Shown here: in pieces, positions 54,316 to 61,956 of the stretch
Position numbering within the stretch: position 1 is the stretch's first letter
Layout of the letters: each line of letters opens with the position of its first letter
DNA from: Gammaproteobacteria bacterium
GTDB lineage: Bacteria > Pseudomonadota > Gammaproteobacteria > Xanthomonadales > Marinicellaceae
NCBI GenBank assembly: GCA_024280395.1
Contig: JAJRQG010000104.1
Span: forward strand, 1-64,000
Length of the DNA: 64,000 nt
Reading direction: 5' to 3'
Notes under the pieces: generated by a model
Databases searched by the model: none
What the model was told of the DNA's origin: nothing
The model's input: the letters and a program-made list of their open reading frames with translations, nothing else
Made by a program: the position numbers and the translations under genes

Positions 54316-54636
54316 ATGAATAATTTATTTGTAGGAATCAAAGGCCAAGTTGTTTGTATTGACAAGCAAACAGGAAAAGAAGTTTGGAGTACTAAGTTAA
54401 AGGGCATGAGCATTACCAATGTGATTTACAACAATAAACAAATATTTGCCTACGCCAGTGGTCATTTGTTTTGTTTGGATGCTGATTTTGGAAAGGTTCT
54501 TTGGAAAAATCCTTTAACGGGCTATGGTTATGGTGCTTGTATATTTGCCACAGAGAACACGGTTCAACAACAGGCATATATTGTCAATCATGATCAACAA
54601 CAGAAAAATTCACAAGCAGCATCTACTGCAACATAA
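54316..54636 (+). CDS. Small PQQ-like repeat protein
   Basis: The 106 residues contain two blade-like repeats. The first, VVCIDKQTGKEVWSTKLKG, and the second, LFCLDADFGKVLWKNPLTGYG, follow the PQQ (BamB-type) beta-propeller pattern. Two blades cannot form a full propeller, so it may be a fragment or may oligomerise. No signal peptide is seen. An AAGGGTTAAAG sequence precedes the ATG. The tail (QQQKNSQAASTAT) is low complexity. Function unknown. Confidence 0.75.
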   Translation: MNNLFVGIKGQVVCIDKQTGKEVWSTKLKGMSITNVIYNNKQIFAYASGHLFCLDADFGKVLWKNPLTGYGYGACIFATENTVQQQAYIVNHDQQQKNSQAASTAT

Positions 54637-54685
54637 TGGGAAAGACCGAAAAAGCTCAATAAATAGTTGCATTTTTTATTGTTAT

Positions 54686-54716
54686 GAAATATATTTCACT
54701 TACTGAAATATATTTC
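54686..54716. promoter_or_regulatory. Tandem perfect palindromes, operator of the deo regulator
   Basis: The perfect 12-base palindrome GAAATATATTTC occurs twice, at 54686-54697 and 54705-54716, with seven bases between and 20 bases before the regulator's ATG. The 19-base pitch places them on nearly the same helix face. This layout suits a cooperative repressor, most simply autoregulation by the SorC/DeoR-type protein. Confidence 0.7.
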
Positions 54717-54736
54717 AACATGGTTAAATTTATAAA

Positions 54737-55669
54737 ATGCCAACAACCCAACTCAATTTAGCAACCAAAGCTGCATGGCTCTCTTATGTGGGTGGCTATA
54801 CGCAAACACAAGTAGCCAAGCGCTTGAATGTCTCTTCAGCTAAAGCCCATCGCTTAATTGCTTATGCGCATGCCAATAATGTAGTTAAAATATTTATCGA
54901 AGGTAAAATTGTTGAGTGTGTGGAGTTAGAAGAAAAGTTAATCCACAGTTTTGGATTAAATACCTGTACCGTGGTTCCGACTATTGACTCGGAGATGGAT
55001 GAATTTAATGCCATTGGCACAGCAGGAGCCAGTTTTTTACATCAATTGTTTAAACAAACCCAAGACACCGTGATTGGTATTGGTAAAGGGCGTACTTTGT
55101 CATCGGTGGTCAATCATTTGCCCCATACACATAACAATAATTTACAATTTGTTTCTGTATCTGGTGGATTAACGCGTAAATTTTCAACCAACCCCTATGA
55201 TGTCATTCACCAAATTTCAGAACGAACCAACTCTGAATCCTATTTTTTGCCTGTGCCATACATGGCTAAAGATAAACAAGAAAAACAAATGCTATTGTCT
55301 CAACAAAGCGTTGTTCAAATGTTGGATTTTGCGAAAACGGCCAGTATTTATATTGTTGGCTTGGGATCGTTAGAAGGTGATGCACATGTACACCAAACCG
55401 GTTTGATAGAAGAAAGCATTTGGCAAACCATGAAAGACAAAAATGCAGTGGGTGATTTTATGGGCGCATTCATGGACAAAGAGGGCAACAAAATTCAAGA
55501 CAAGAGCAATGATTTGTCTTTGGGTTTATCAATCAGTGACATTAAAGGAAAGCAAGTTGTGGCTATAGTAGGTGGCGCTCACAAAGGCAAGGCTACACTA
55601 GCAGCACTAAAAACCAATACTATCACGGATTTAATTATCAGTGAAGAATCAGCAAAGAATATTATGTAA
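54737..55669 (+). CDS. SorC/DeoR-type transcriptional regulator of deoxyribose genes
   Basis: The 310 residues consist of an N-terminal helix-turn-helix (YVGGYTQTQVAKRLNVSSAKAHRLIAYA) and a long sugar-binding domain like that of SorC, with GIGKGRTLSSVVNHLP and GLGSLEGDAHVHQTG. Members sense phosphorylated sugars; the Bacillus DeoR protein senses deoxyribose 5-phosphate. The adjacent deoC supports the same here. Two perfect palindromes before the start suggest self-control. Confidence 0.88.
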   Translation: MPTTQLNLATKAAWLSYVGGYTQTQVAKRLNVSSAKAHRLIAYAHANNVVKIFIEGKIVECVELEEKLIHSFGLNTCTVVPTIDSEMDEFNAIGTAGASFLHQLFKQTQDTVIGIGKGRTLSSVVNHLPHTHNNNLQFVSVSGGLTRKFSTNPYDVIHQISERTNSESYFLPVPYMAKDKQEKQMLLSQQSVVQMLDFAKTASIYIVGLGSLEGDAHVHQTGLIEESIWQTMKDKNAVGDFMGAFMDKEGNKIQDKSNDLSLGLSISDIKGKQVVAIVGGAHKGKATLAALKTNTITDLIISEESAKNIM

Positions 55670-55686
55670 GATGGGCCACGCCCATC
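55670..55686 (+). other. Hairpin between regulator and deoC
   Basis: GATGGGC (55670-55676) and GCCCATC (55680-55686) form a perfect seven-pair stem with a three-base loop, directly after the regulator's stop and just before the deoC ribosome binding site AAAGGTG. It has no T run and may shape translation or mRNA stability. Confidence 0.55.
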
Positions 55687-55699
55687 AAAAGGTGAAATT

Positions 55700-56656
55700 A
55701 TGAGTACAATAGAAAGAAACCCCGGAATGCCACTCAATCTCGATTGGGTAGAAAACACTCAAGTCAACACTTCAGCTGTTGAACGACGTGCAGCCAGTTA
55801 TAGCGGTAGACGTTCAGTCAAAAAACAACATCAGGCAGCATGGTTGTTAAAAGCATTAAGTTGTATCGATTTAACCACATTATCAGGTGATGACACGGTA
55901 AATCGAGTTAGGCGATTATGCAACAAAGCGAAAAACCCGGTGCGCAAAGAGATACTTAAAGCATTGGGTGTAGAAAAGTTGAATATCACAACAGGTGCTG
56001 TCTGTGTTTACCACGAAATGTTAGAAGCTGCGTCTGGGTTTTTAAAAGGATCAGGTGTAGAGCTTGCTGCGGTTTCAACCGGTTTTCCTGCAGGATTAAC
56101 TCCATTTGATATGCGGGTTGAGGAAATCAGGCGTTCGGTGGCAGCTGGAGCTACCGAAATTGATATCGTTATTTCAAGAAGGTTGGTTTTTGTCCAGGAT
56201 TGGCAGAAACTCTACGATGAGGTTAAGCAATACCGTGAAGCCTGTGGTGAAGCCCATTTGAAAACCATTCTTGCAACGGGTGAGCTGGCAACTTTTCGTA
56301 ATGTGGCCAAAGCATCCATGGTTTGCATGATGGCTGGTGCTGATTTTATCAAAACTTCAACCGGCAAAGAATCTGTCAATGCCACCTTGCCAGTGAGTTT
56401 GGTGATGGTTAGGCAAATTCGAGAATATTATGAACGTACAGGTTACAAAATAGGCTACAAACCCGCAGGCGGAATCAGTAAAGCCAAAGATAGTTTGATG
56501 TATTTGGTCTTGATGAAAGAAGAATTGGGTAGAGATTGGTTAGAACCAGAATTATTTAGGTTTGGTGCATCCAGTCTTTTGGGTGACATAGAGCGGCAAT
56601 TAGAACACCATGTGACGGGTAAATACTCGGCCAGTTTCCGTCACGCAATGGGATGA
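55700..56656 (+). CDS. deoC: Deoxyribose-phosphate aldolase
   Basis: DeoC splits deoxyribose 5-phosphate into acetaldehyde and glyceraldehyde 3-phosphate. The 318 residues carry the Schiff-base lysine in DFIKTSTGK (Lys218), the proton-shuttle lysine in GYKPAGG (Lys254) and EIDIVI with its aspartate (Asp155). The sequence is longer at the N terminus than E. coli DeoC (about 40 extra residues). The acetaldehyde it makes can be oxidised by the aldehyde dehydrogenase encoded next. Confidence 0.95.
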   Translation: MSTIERNPGMPLNLDWVENTQVNTSAVERRAASYSGRRSVKKQHQAAWLLKALSCIDLTTLSGDDTVNRVRRLCNKAKNPVRKEILKALGVEKLNITTGAVCVYHEMLEAASGFLKGSGVELAAVSTGFPAGLTPFDMRVEEIRRSVAAGATEIDIVISRRLVFVQDWQKLYDEVKQYREACGEAHLKTILATGELATFRNVAKASMVCMMAGADFIKTSTGKESVNATLPVSLVMVRQIREYYERTGYKIGYKPAGGISKAKDSLMYLVLMKEELGRDWLEPELFRFGASSLLGDIERQLEHHVTGKYSASFRHAMG

Positions 56657-56775
56657 TAGCACTCGTACTTAATATGCCTAGAAAACCAGAAAAAAGACTT
56701 ATTACCAATTCGGCAACTACATTTTTTTCTAGTCTCCTATGCATATCAATTACAAGCACTCTCAAAATAACAACC

Positions 56776-56840
56776 GTCATTCCCGCGAAGGCGGGAATCC
56801 ATCAGAAAAAGAACTGGGTTCCCATTTTTAAGGGAATGAC
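56776..56840. repeat. MITE-like element with GTCATTCCC ends
   Basis: The 65-base element has inverted ends GTCATTCCC (56776-56784) and GGGAATGAC (56832-56840). It carries two hairpins, ATTCCCGC-GAAG-GCGGGAAT (56779-56798) and TTCCC/GGGAA (56819-56836). The motif ATTCCCGCGAAGGCGGGAAT is a widespread bacterial intergenic repeat. It lies between deoC and the aldehyde dehydrogenase gene. Confidence 0.7.
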
Positions 56841-56860
56841 AAAAAAAGAAGAGAAACACA

Positions 56861-59236
56861 ATGAGCATTATGAAAATATTTGAAACAATGGATTATGGTC
56901 TTGCACCAGAAAACACAGATGAAGCGATGAACTGGTTAAAAGAACACGATAGAAAATTTGGACAATTTATCAATGGCGAATTCATCAAAAATAAAAAGGC
57001 CAGCTATTTTGACACCAGTAATCCCGCCAATGGTGAAAAGTTAGCCAAGATTACCCAAGGCACGCAAAAAGATGTAGATATGGCTGTCACTGCTGCCAAT
57101 ATCGCTCAAGATTCGTGGTCTAGATTATCAGGTTTTCAACGGGCCAAATACCTGTATTCAATCGCGCGATTGATACAAAAACATTCACGTTTATTTGCAG
57201 TATTAGAAAGTTTAGACAATGGTAAGCCTATACGTGAGTCTCGCGATGTGGATATTCCTTTGGTCATTCGTCATTTCTATCACCATGCAGGTTGGGCACA
57301 ATTGATGGAAGACAAATTGGATGATTATGAGGCCATAGGCGTGGCCGGACAAATTATTCCATGGAATTTCCCTTTGTTGATGATGGCATGGAAAATTGCA
57401 CCAGCCATCGCCGCGGGAAATTGTGTGGTGATGAAACCAGCCGAGTATACATCATTGACCGCTTTGTTGTTTGCTGAGATATGTCAACAAGCGGGTTTGC
57501 CCAAGGGCGTGGTTAATATTGTTACTGGAGATGGTAAAACAGGCGCAATGATTGTTAATCACAAAGACATAAACAAGATTGCATTTACAGGTTCAACCGC
57601 AGTTGGGCGATTGATTCGTGAACAAACTGCTGGAACAGGTAAAAAATTAACCTTGGAACTTGGTGGAAAATCGGCCTTTATCGTGTTTGATGATGCCGAT
57701 GTTGATTCAGCGATTGAAGGCCTGGTCGATGCCATTTGGTTTAATCAAGGACAAGTCTGCTGTGCGGGTTCTCGTTTGTTGGTGCAAGAAAGTATTGCCG
57801 ATAGATTTCATGAAAAATTAATAGCGCGCATGTCAAAATTGCGTATTGGCAATCCATTAGACAAGTCAATTGATATTGGTGCCATAGTTGATGAATCACA
57901 AAAAACTCAAATTGCAGAATTAGTTAAGGTTGGTGTTGAAGAAGGTGCTGAATTGTTTCAACCAGAAATTACCTTGCCAGAAGGCGGTTGTTTTTATCCT
58001 CCCACTTTATTAACCGAAGTCGATACTGCTCACTATGTTGCACAAGAAGAAATTTTTGGTCCAGTTTTGGTTTCCATGACATTTAGAACACCCAATGAAG
58101 CTGTGGCTCTTGCTAACAATACTCGATATGGACTAGCGTGTTCAATCTGGAGTGAAAACATCAATCTAGCCATGGACATGGCGCCAAAAGTAATTGCGGG
58201 TGTGGTTTGGATCAATTGCACCAATCAATTTGATGCAGCAGCTGGATTTGGTGGCAAAAAAGAATCTGGATTTGGGAGAGAAGGTGGCATCGAAGGCATG
58301 TATGCTTATCTCAAGCCCAAATACGAAAGAAAGTTAAAATCAGGAAAAGAACAAAAGCCTTTTGTATTAAAGATAAAAAACAGCATGGCAACAGTGGATC
58401 GAACACCTAAGTTTTATATTGGTGGCAAACAAGCCCGACCTGATGGCGGTTATTCACAAGCCGTGGTTTCGTCCAAAGGCGAATTGTTGGCACATATCGG
58501 TAAAGGCAACCGCAAAGATATTCGCAATGCTGTAGAAGCCACCACCAAAGCGAAAGGTTGGACCAATACTACTGCCCATAATCGCGCCCAAGTGTTATAT
58601 TTTATCGCTGAAAACTTGGCTCTTCGAGCCGAAGAATTTTCTACCCACATCCAATCATTAACGGGCAACAACAAAAAAGACGCCGAAAAAGAAGTTTATG
58701 CCAGTATCGAAAGATTATTTTATTACGCGGCTTATGCAGACAAACTGGATGGCGCCGTGCATACTGTTCCACTGAGAGGTGTGGTTCTTGCCATGCCTGA
58801 AGCCAATGGAATCATGGGCATTGTTTGCCCCGATGAAAATCCATTATTGGGTTTTGTTTCATTAATGGCAGCTTCTATCTCAATGGGTAATCGTGTTGTT
58901 ATGATTCCGTCCCAAGCTTCAGCCCTAATGGCATTAGAGTTCTATCAAGTTTTAGAAACTTCCGATGTGCCAGCAGGTGTGGTGAATATCATTACTGGTG
59001 ATAAAAATGAACTGGCACAAGTATTGGCCGATCATTACGAAGTTGAATCTATCTGGTACTTCGGTGACCAGGAAGGATCCACAATGGTCGAAAAATCCTC
59101 AGCCGCTAGCCTAAAACGCACCTGGGTCAACAACGGCAAATCCAGAAACTGGTTTGACAACAAAGTCGCCCAAGGATTAGAGTTTTTAAACCAAGCCACT
59201 GATGTGAAGAATATTTGGACGCCTTATGGGGAGTGA
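56861..59236 (+). CDS. Double aldehyde dehydrogenase, likely acetaldehyde oxidation
   Basis: The 791 residues hold two ALDH-like units. Unit 1 (about 35-490) is complete: PWNFPLLMM, ELGGKSAF with the catalytic glutamate, and NQGQVCCAGSR with the catalytic cysteine (Cys300). Unit 2 (about 510-790) keeps the cofactor-region fold (GIMGIVCPDENPLLGFVSL, GNRVVMIPSQASALM, IITGDKNELAQVL) but lacks a GQxC cysteine motif and is truncated. It follows deoC, so acetaldehyde from DeoC is a probable substrate. The leader AGAGAAACACAATGAG is identical to that of the GMC gene. Confidence 0.9.
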   Translation: MSIMKIFETMDYGLAPENTDEAMNWLKEHDRKFGQFINGEFIKNKKASYFDTSNPANGEKLAKITQGTQKDVDMAVTAANIAQDSWSRLSGFQRAKYLYSIARLIQKHSRLFAVLESLDNGKPIRESRDVDIPLVIRHFYHHAGWAQLMEDKLDDYEAIGVAGQIIPWNFPLLMMAWKIAPAIAAGNCVVMKPAEYTSLTALLFAEICQQAGLPKGVVNIVTGDGKTGAMIVNHKDINKIAFTGSTAVGRLIREQTAGTGKKLTLELGGKSAFIVFDDADVDSAIEGLVDAIWFNQGQVCCAGSRLLVQESIADRFHEKLIARMSKLRIGNPLDKSIDIGAIVDESQKTQIAELVKVGVEEGAELFQPEITLPEGGCFYPPTLLTEVDTAHYVAQEEIFGPVLVSMTFRTPNEAVALANNTRYGLACSIWSENINLAMDMAPKVIAGVVWINCTNQFDAAAGFGGKKESGFGREGGIEGMYAYLKPKYERKLKSGKEQKPFVLKIKNSMATVDRTPKFYIGGKQARPDGGYSQAVVSSKGELLAHIGKGNRKDIRNAVEATTKAKGWTNTTAHNRAQVLYFIAENLALRAEEFSTHIQSLTGNNKKDAEKEVYASIERLFYYAAYADKLDGAVHTVPLRGVVLAMPEANGIMGIVCPDENPLLGFVSLMAASISMGNRVVMIPSQASALMALEFYQVLETSDVPAGVVNIITGDKNELAQVLADHYEVESIWYFGDQEGSTMVEKSSAASLKRTWVNNGKSRNWFDNKVAQGLEFLNQATDVKNIWTPYGE

Positions 59237-59263
59237 TAGGCTCCGTTTGAAACTGCTAAGTAT

Positions 59264-59350
59264 CGCAGAGGTTCGCAGAGAAGGTGCGGAGAGGCACGGA
59301 GGTTTATTGTAATGCAAAAAGCGTAAAGAAGACGCAAAGGACGCAAAGAA
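59264..59350. repeat. Purine-rich short repeats (CGCAGAG / CGCAAAG)
   Basis: After the aldehyde dehydrogenase gene the plus strand shows degenerate units: CGCAGAG, CGCAGAG, CGGAGAGG, CACGGAGG, then GCGTAAAG, ACGCAAAGG, ACGCAAAG. They resemble the purine-rich intergenic repeats of many environmental bacteria. No gene is seen from 59237 to 59583. Confidence 0.55.
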
Positions 59351-59360
59351 AAACTCATAT

Positions 59361-59384
59361 CGGGTAGTTGGCTTTAGTCAACAC
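59361..59384. repeat. REP-like palindromic repeat, copy 2
   Basis: It matches 44419-44442 in 23 of 24 bases; the fifth base is T here and C there. It lies between the purine-rich repeats and the broken immunity-like gene. Confidence 0.6.
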
Positions 59385-59510
59385 TTCTATGTCTTTATAA
59401 ATCTCAAACATGATATTCATGAAAGTTTAAGGAAAGATAACAAGGTCAGAATTGTATTAAAACAATAATTACACAGTTGCACGACGGCATAGCGAAAATG
59501 AAAAGAATTT

Positions 59511-59542
59511 AGGTTGGTGCAGAGTGCAACGAAGCCCAGCCT
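59511..59542. repeat. AGGTTGG/CCAGCCT inverted repeat
   Basis: AGGTTGG (59511-59517) and CCAGCCT (59536-59542) pair around TGCAGAGTGCAACGAAGC, like the GGTTGG...CCAACC repeats that are common in environmental genomes. It directly precedes the immunity-like pseudogene. Confidence 0.5.
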
Positions 59543-59583
59543 ATATAATAAATGGTAATTAAATTAAGATTTGAGAAATTAAA

Positions 59584-59973
59584 ATGAAATTGTGGATGAG
59601 TGGAGAAGTTGAAGCTGATATATTTGAAAAATTTAGAGTTTCAATAATGTATATTGAAAATAAAATTAATTCAGTTATTGGATCAAAAATATATTGTAAT
59701 GATTGAGATGGTTGGGATGTAATAGTTGTTATTAGAGATGATGATGAATTTAGTGAAATTACCAAGTATTCAAAGAAAAATAAAGAAATGGATTTTAGAT
59801 TACAAGTTGGTTGCTCTTCTTTTAAATTAGCAGATGAAAATAAATCGAAAGAATTATTGTTTGAAATGTTAAATAGATCTTTAAGTATGTTATTAGAAAA
59901 GGGAATATGCGTTAAAGGCATTCAATCATTAAAAAATGATTTATCTTCTAAAGTTAGTATCGACTTTAGTTAA
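59584..59973 (+). pseudogene. Immunity-like protein gene with internal stop
   Basis: Reading from ATG 59584, a 130-codon frame gives MKLWMSGEVEADIFEKFRVS, then an internal TGA at 59704-59706 (codon 41), then DGWDVIVVIRDDDEF to the TAA at 59973. The opening and the WDVI-type strand look like the Imm44 group of polymorphic-toxin immunity proteins; this is pattern recall, not a search. The gene is more AT-rich than its neighbours and is flanked by repeats, which suggests transfer and decay. A sense reading of TGA (selenocysteine) has no support. Confidence 0.55.
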
Positions 59974-59977
59974 AGTT

Positions 59978-60088
59978 GGCCTCGTTCCAACGCTTTGAGT
60001 TGTAGTGTATATGTTCAATAGCAATATTTATTTAAAATGGAGCAACAAAATAAAATATACATTCCCGCTCTGAACGTGAGGAATGAGA
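59978..60088. repeat. REP remnants before the secreted-protein gene
   Basis: GGCCTCGTTCCAACGC (59978-59993) and the hairpin CATTCC/GGAATG (60060-60085, around CGCTCTGAACGTGA) match the two halves of common gammaproteobacterial intergenic repeats. They lie on either side of an AT-rich spacer between the broken immunity-like gene and the next gene. Confidence 0.45.
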
Positions 60089-60109
60089 TGCAAGAATATA
60101 GAGAAAAAC

Positions 60110-61666
60110 ATGAAATTAATACAATTATTATATTTAAACCTGTTGTTAAGTGTCATTGTCTTATCTTCGGCACAAGCTAATTCATGCCCTCGTGTATCAG
60201 GGCTTTGGTTTAATCCTGCGTTGAATGGAGAAGGCTATAATCTTTTGCAAATAGACGGTGGGCTTCTTCTGACATACTATGGATACAGCCAATCCAATGA
60301 AAGGTTGTGGCTAATTAGTGATATACATACGGATGATATCGCTATTGATCAATCATTTAGTATGACCTTATTTGAAGGAAATGGTGGTGATTTTCAGTCA
60401 CCAGTTACTCCAGCTAATTTAACAAATTGGGGAACTGTTGATATTGTATTTGATTCATCTACAACGGGACAATTTACTTTAAATGGACAAGATGGACAGA
60501 AACAATCACAAGTAGTTCTGTTAGCGGGTGTTGAAGGCGATCAATGTGATGATGAAATATGCCAAATTTCACTGGATAATCGACAACAGATTTCATTTGA
60601 TTCTCAAAGTGCAATAGGTGTTTTTGATCCAAATCTGGCAGCAAAACCCAATGACAACAGTGTTTGGATGAGTTATTCGGAAGTAACCCCATCAACTATG
60701 TGGCCAGCGCAGAATTTTCATGTGGTTTCTACAAAGTTAGCCGTGTCAAGTAACCAAGGTGAAGACTGGATGAATGTTGTTACTTTAAATCAAGCACAAG
60801 ATGTGACTGTCCAGCTTGCAGCTCCATTAAATGCCGGTACTTGGGTGAGTGAGGTGTCTTCTTTGGTTTATGACAAAGGGGCAAGTGATCAAGAAAAGTG
60901 GAAGCTTATTTGGCACCATTATCTACAGATTAATGGGGACAGAAGATTTGAACATGGTTGGTTTGGGTACAAGTCAGCAGCCAATGTACAAGAACTGGCA
61001 ACAGCAGAAGAAATAAAACTGTTCTCAGGGTTTGGTTATGACATGGTAAACAATACTTCAAATGGCATCACCCAAACACCAGTTACAGGTGCTCCAAAAA
61101 TAATGTTTTCGCAATTACACAGTGATTTATCTGCTTGTATTATTGCTACAGAGCCTGGCCTTTATTCAACTGAGTCTATGTTATACCTAAGCTTTTCTTG
61201 TATCGAAATAAACCCAGAGAATAGCCGCATTGTATTACTCAGTTGTGAGCAACCCTGTGATGTCACACAAGCATCGAGCTGGAGTTATGTCAAAACACTA
61301 CTCAACAGTGAGGATGCCATTTCATTGGGGTTTGAAAAATTTTCTGCAAGCGATATATTTGAGTCCAATGGAGAATTGTTTTTATGGGTTACTCCTGTTA
61401 GTTCCTCTCCCTTTGATGAAGCTTATAATGGTTGTTTGGGCTATAAATTTTCTGATTTAACATCTGGGAAGCTTATTAATGGTAATCAAGGGTCGCCCAA
61501 GCCAGTATTTAAATTAGATGGTTTGGAAAATACATTTTATGGTGCTTGTGCTTATCATCAGGCAGCATCAAAAGCAGGAGTGATTATCGGTGAAGTGTTT
61601 CCAACTCAAACAGAAGTGTTTCGAATGTATAAAACTGATACATCAAGTTGCAATCAATTAAAATAA
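60110..61666 (+). CDS. Secreted protein of unknown function
   Basis: ATG 60110 gives a clear signal peptide (MKLIQLLYLNLLLSVIVLSSAQA) and a 518-residue product. The first 100 mature residues (SGLWFNPALNGEGYNLLQIDGGLLLTYYGYS) look like a small beta domain found in other secreted gammaproteobacterial proteins. The rest is beta-rich with SNQGEDWMNVVTL and EPGLYSTESMLYLSFSCIE, which recalls sialidase-type propellers with Asp-box-like turns, and several paired cysteines. No sorting signal follows. No activity can be assigned. Confidence 0.75.
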   Translation: MKLIQLLYLNLLLSVIVLSSAQANSCPRVSGLWFNPALNGEGYNLLQIDGGLLLTYYGYSQSNERLWLISDIHTDDIAIDQSFSMTLFEGNGGDFQSPVTPANLTNWGTVDIVFDSSTTGQFTLNGQDGQKQSQVVLLAGVEGDQCDDEICQISLDNRQQISFDSQSAIGVFDPNLAAKPNDNSVWMSYSEVTPSTMWPAQNFHVVSTKLAVSSNQGEDWMNVVTLNQAQDVTVQLAAPLNAGTWVSEVSSLVYDKGASDQEKWKLIWHHYLQINGDRRFEHGWFGYKSAANVQELATAEEIKLFSGFGYDMVNNTSNGITQTPVTGAPKIMFSQLHSDLSACIIATEPGLYSTESMLYLSFSCIEINPENSRIVLLSCEQPCDVTQASSWSYVKTLLNSEDAISLGFEKFSASDIFESNGELFLWVTPVSSSPFDEAYNGCLGYKFSDLTSGKLINGNQGSPKPVFKLDGLENTFYGACAYHQAASKAGVIIGEVFPTQTEVFRMYKTDTSSCNQLK

Positions 61667-61956
61667 TAACGTACGTATATATTTATTCTAGTTGCCAACC
61701 CCTCATTGATAAATGTTGAGTACACTATCCACTTTTTAGTTAGTAAATATTAGAGTATTGTTGCACTTTACTTCTCATGATTGTAAATCTGGTTGTCTTG
61801 TCGTGTAAAGACAAGAAATTAATATAATTGGTGATATCATAGCCACAAAGAAAAGCCGATTTATTAAGCAAACTCTGATAAATAAAAATAATCTCAGGCT
61901 TAAATAGGTTAACAGGGTCAGTTTACCTGACTATAAAATTTTAATGAGAGACAAAT
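61667..61956 (+). promoter_or_regulatory. Non-coding spacer with inverted repeat and possible promoter
   Basis: No gene is seen. CTTGTC (61797-61802) and GACAAG (61810-61815) form an inverted repeat, and a wider TTGTCT/AGACAA pair (61793-61798 with 61809-61814) overlaps it. TATAAT occurs at 61822-61827, with TTGTCG about 19 bases before, which is a possible but weak promoter for the aldehyde dehydrogenase gene. The same TTGTCT/AGACAA plus TATAAT pattern is at 21216-21240. Confidence 0.4.

Noticed and set aside
59264-59350. Purine-rich repeats as a CRISPR array
   Set aside because: The units are short, degenerate and not separated by unique spacers of constant length, and no cas gene is near.
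59704-59706. TGA inside the immunity-like frame as a selenocysteine codon
   Set aside because: No hairpin that looks like a bacterial SECIS follows, the residue is not in a redox motif, and the gene stands in a decayed, repeat-rich region; a nonsense change is simpler.
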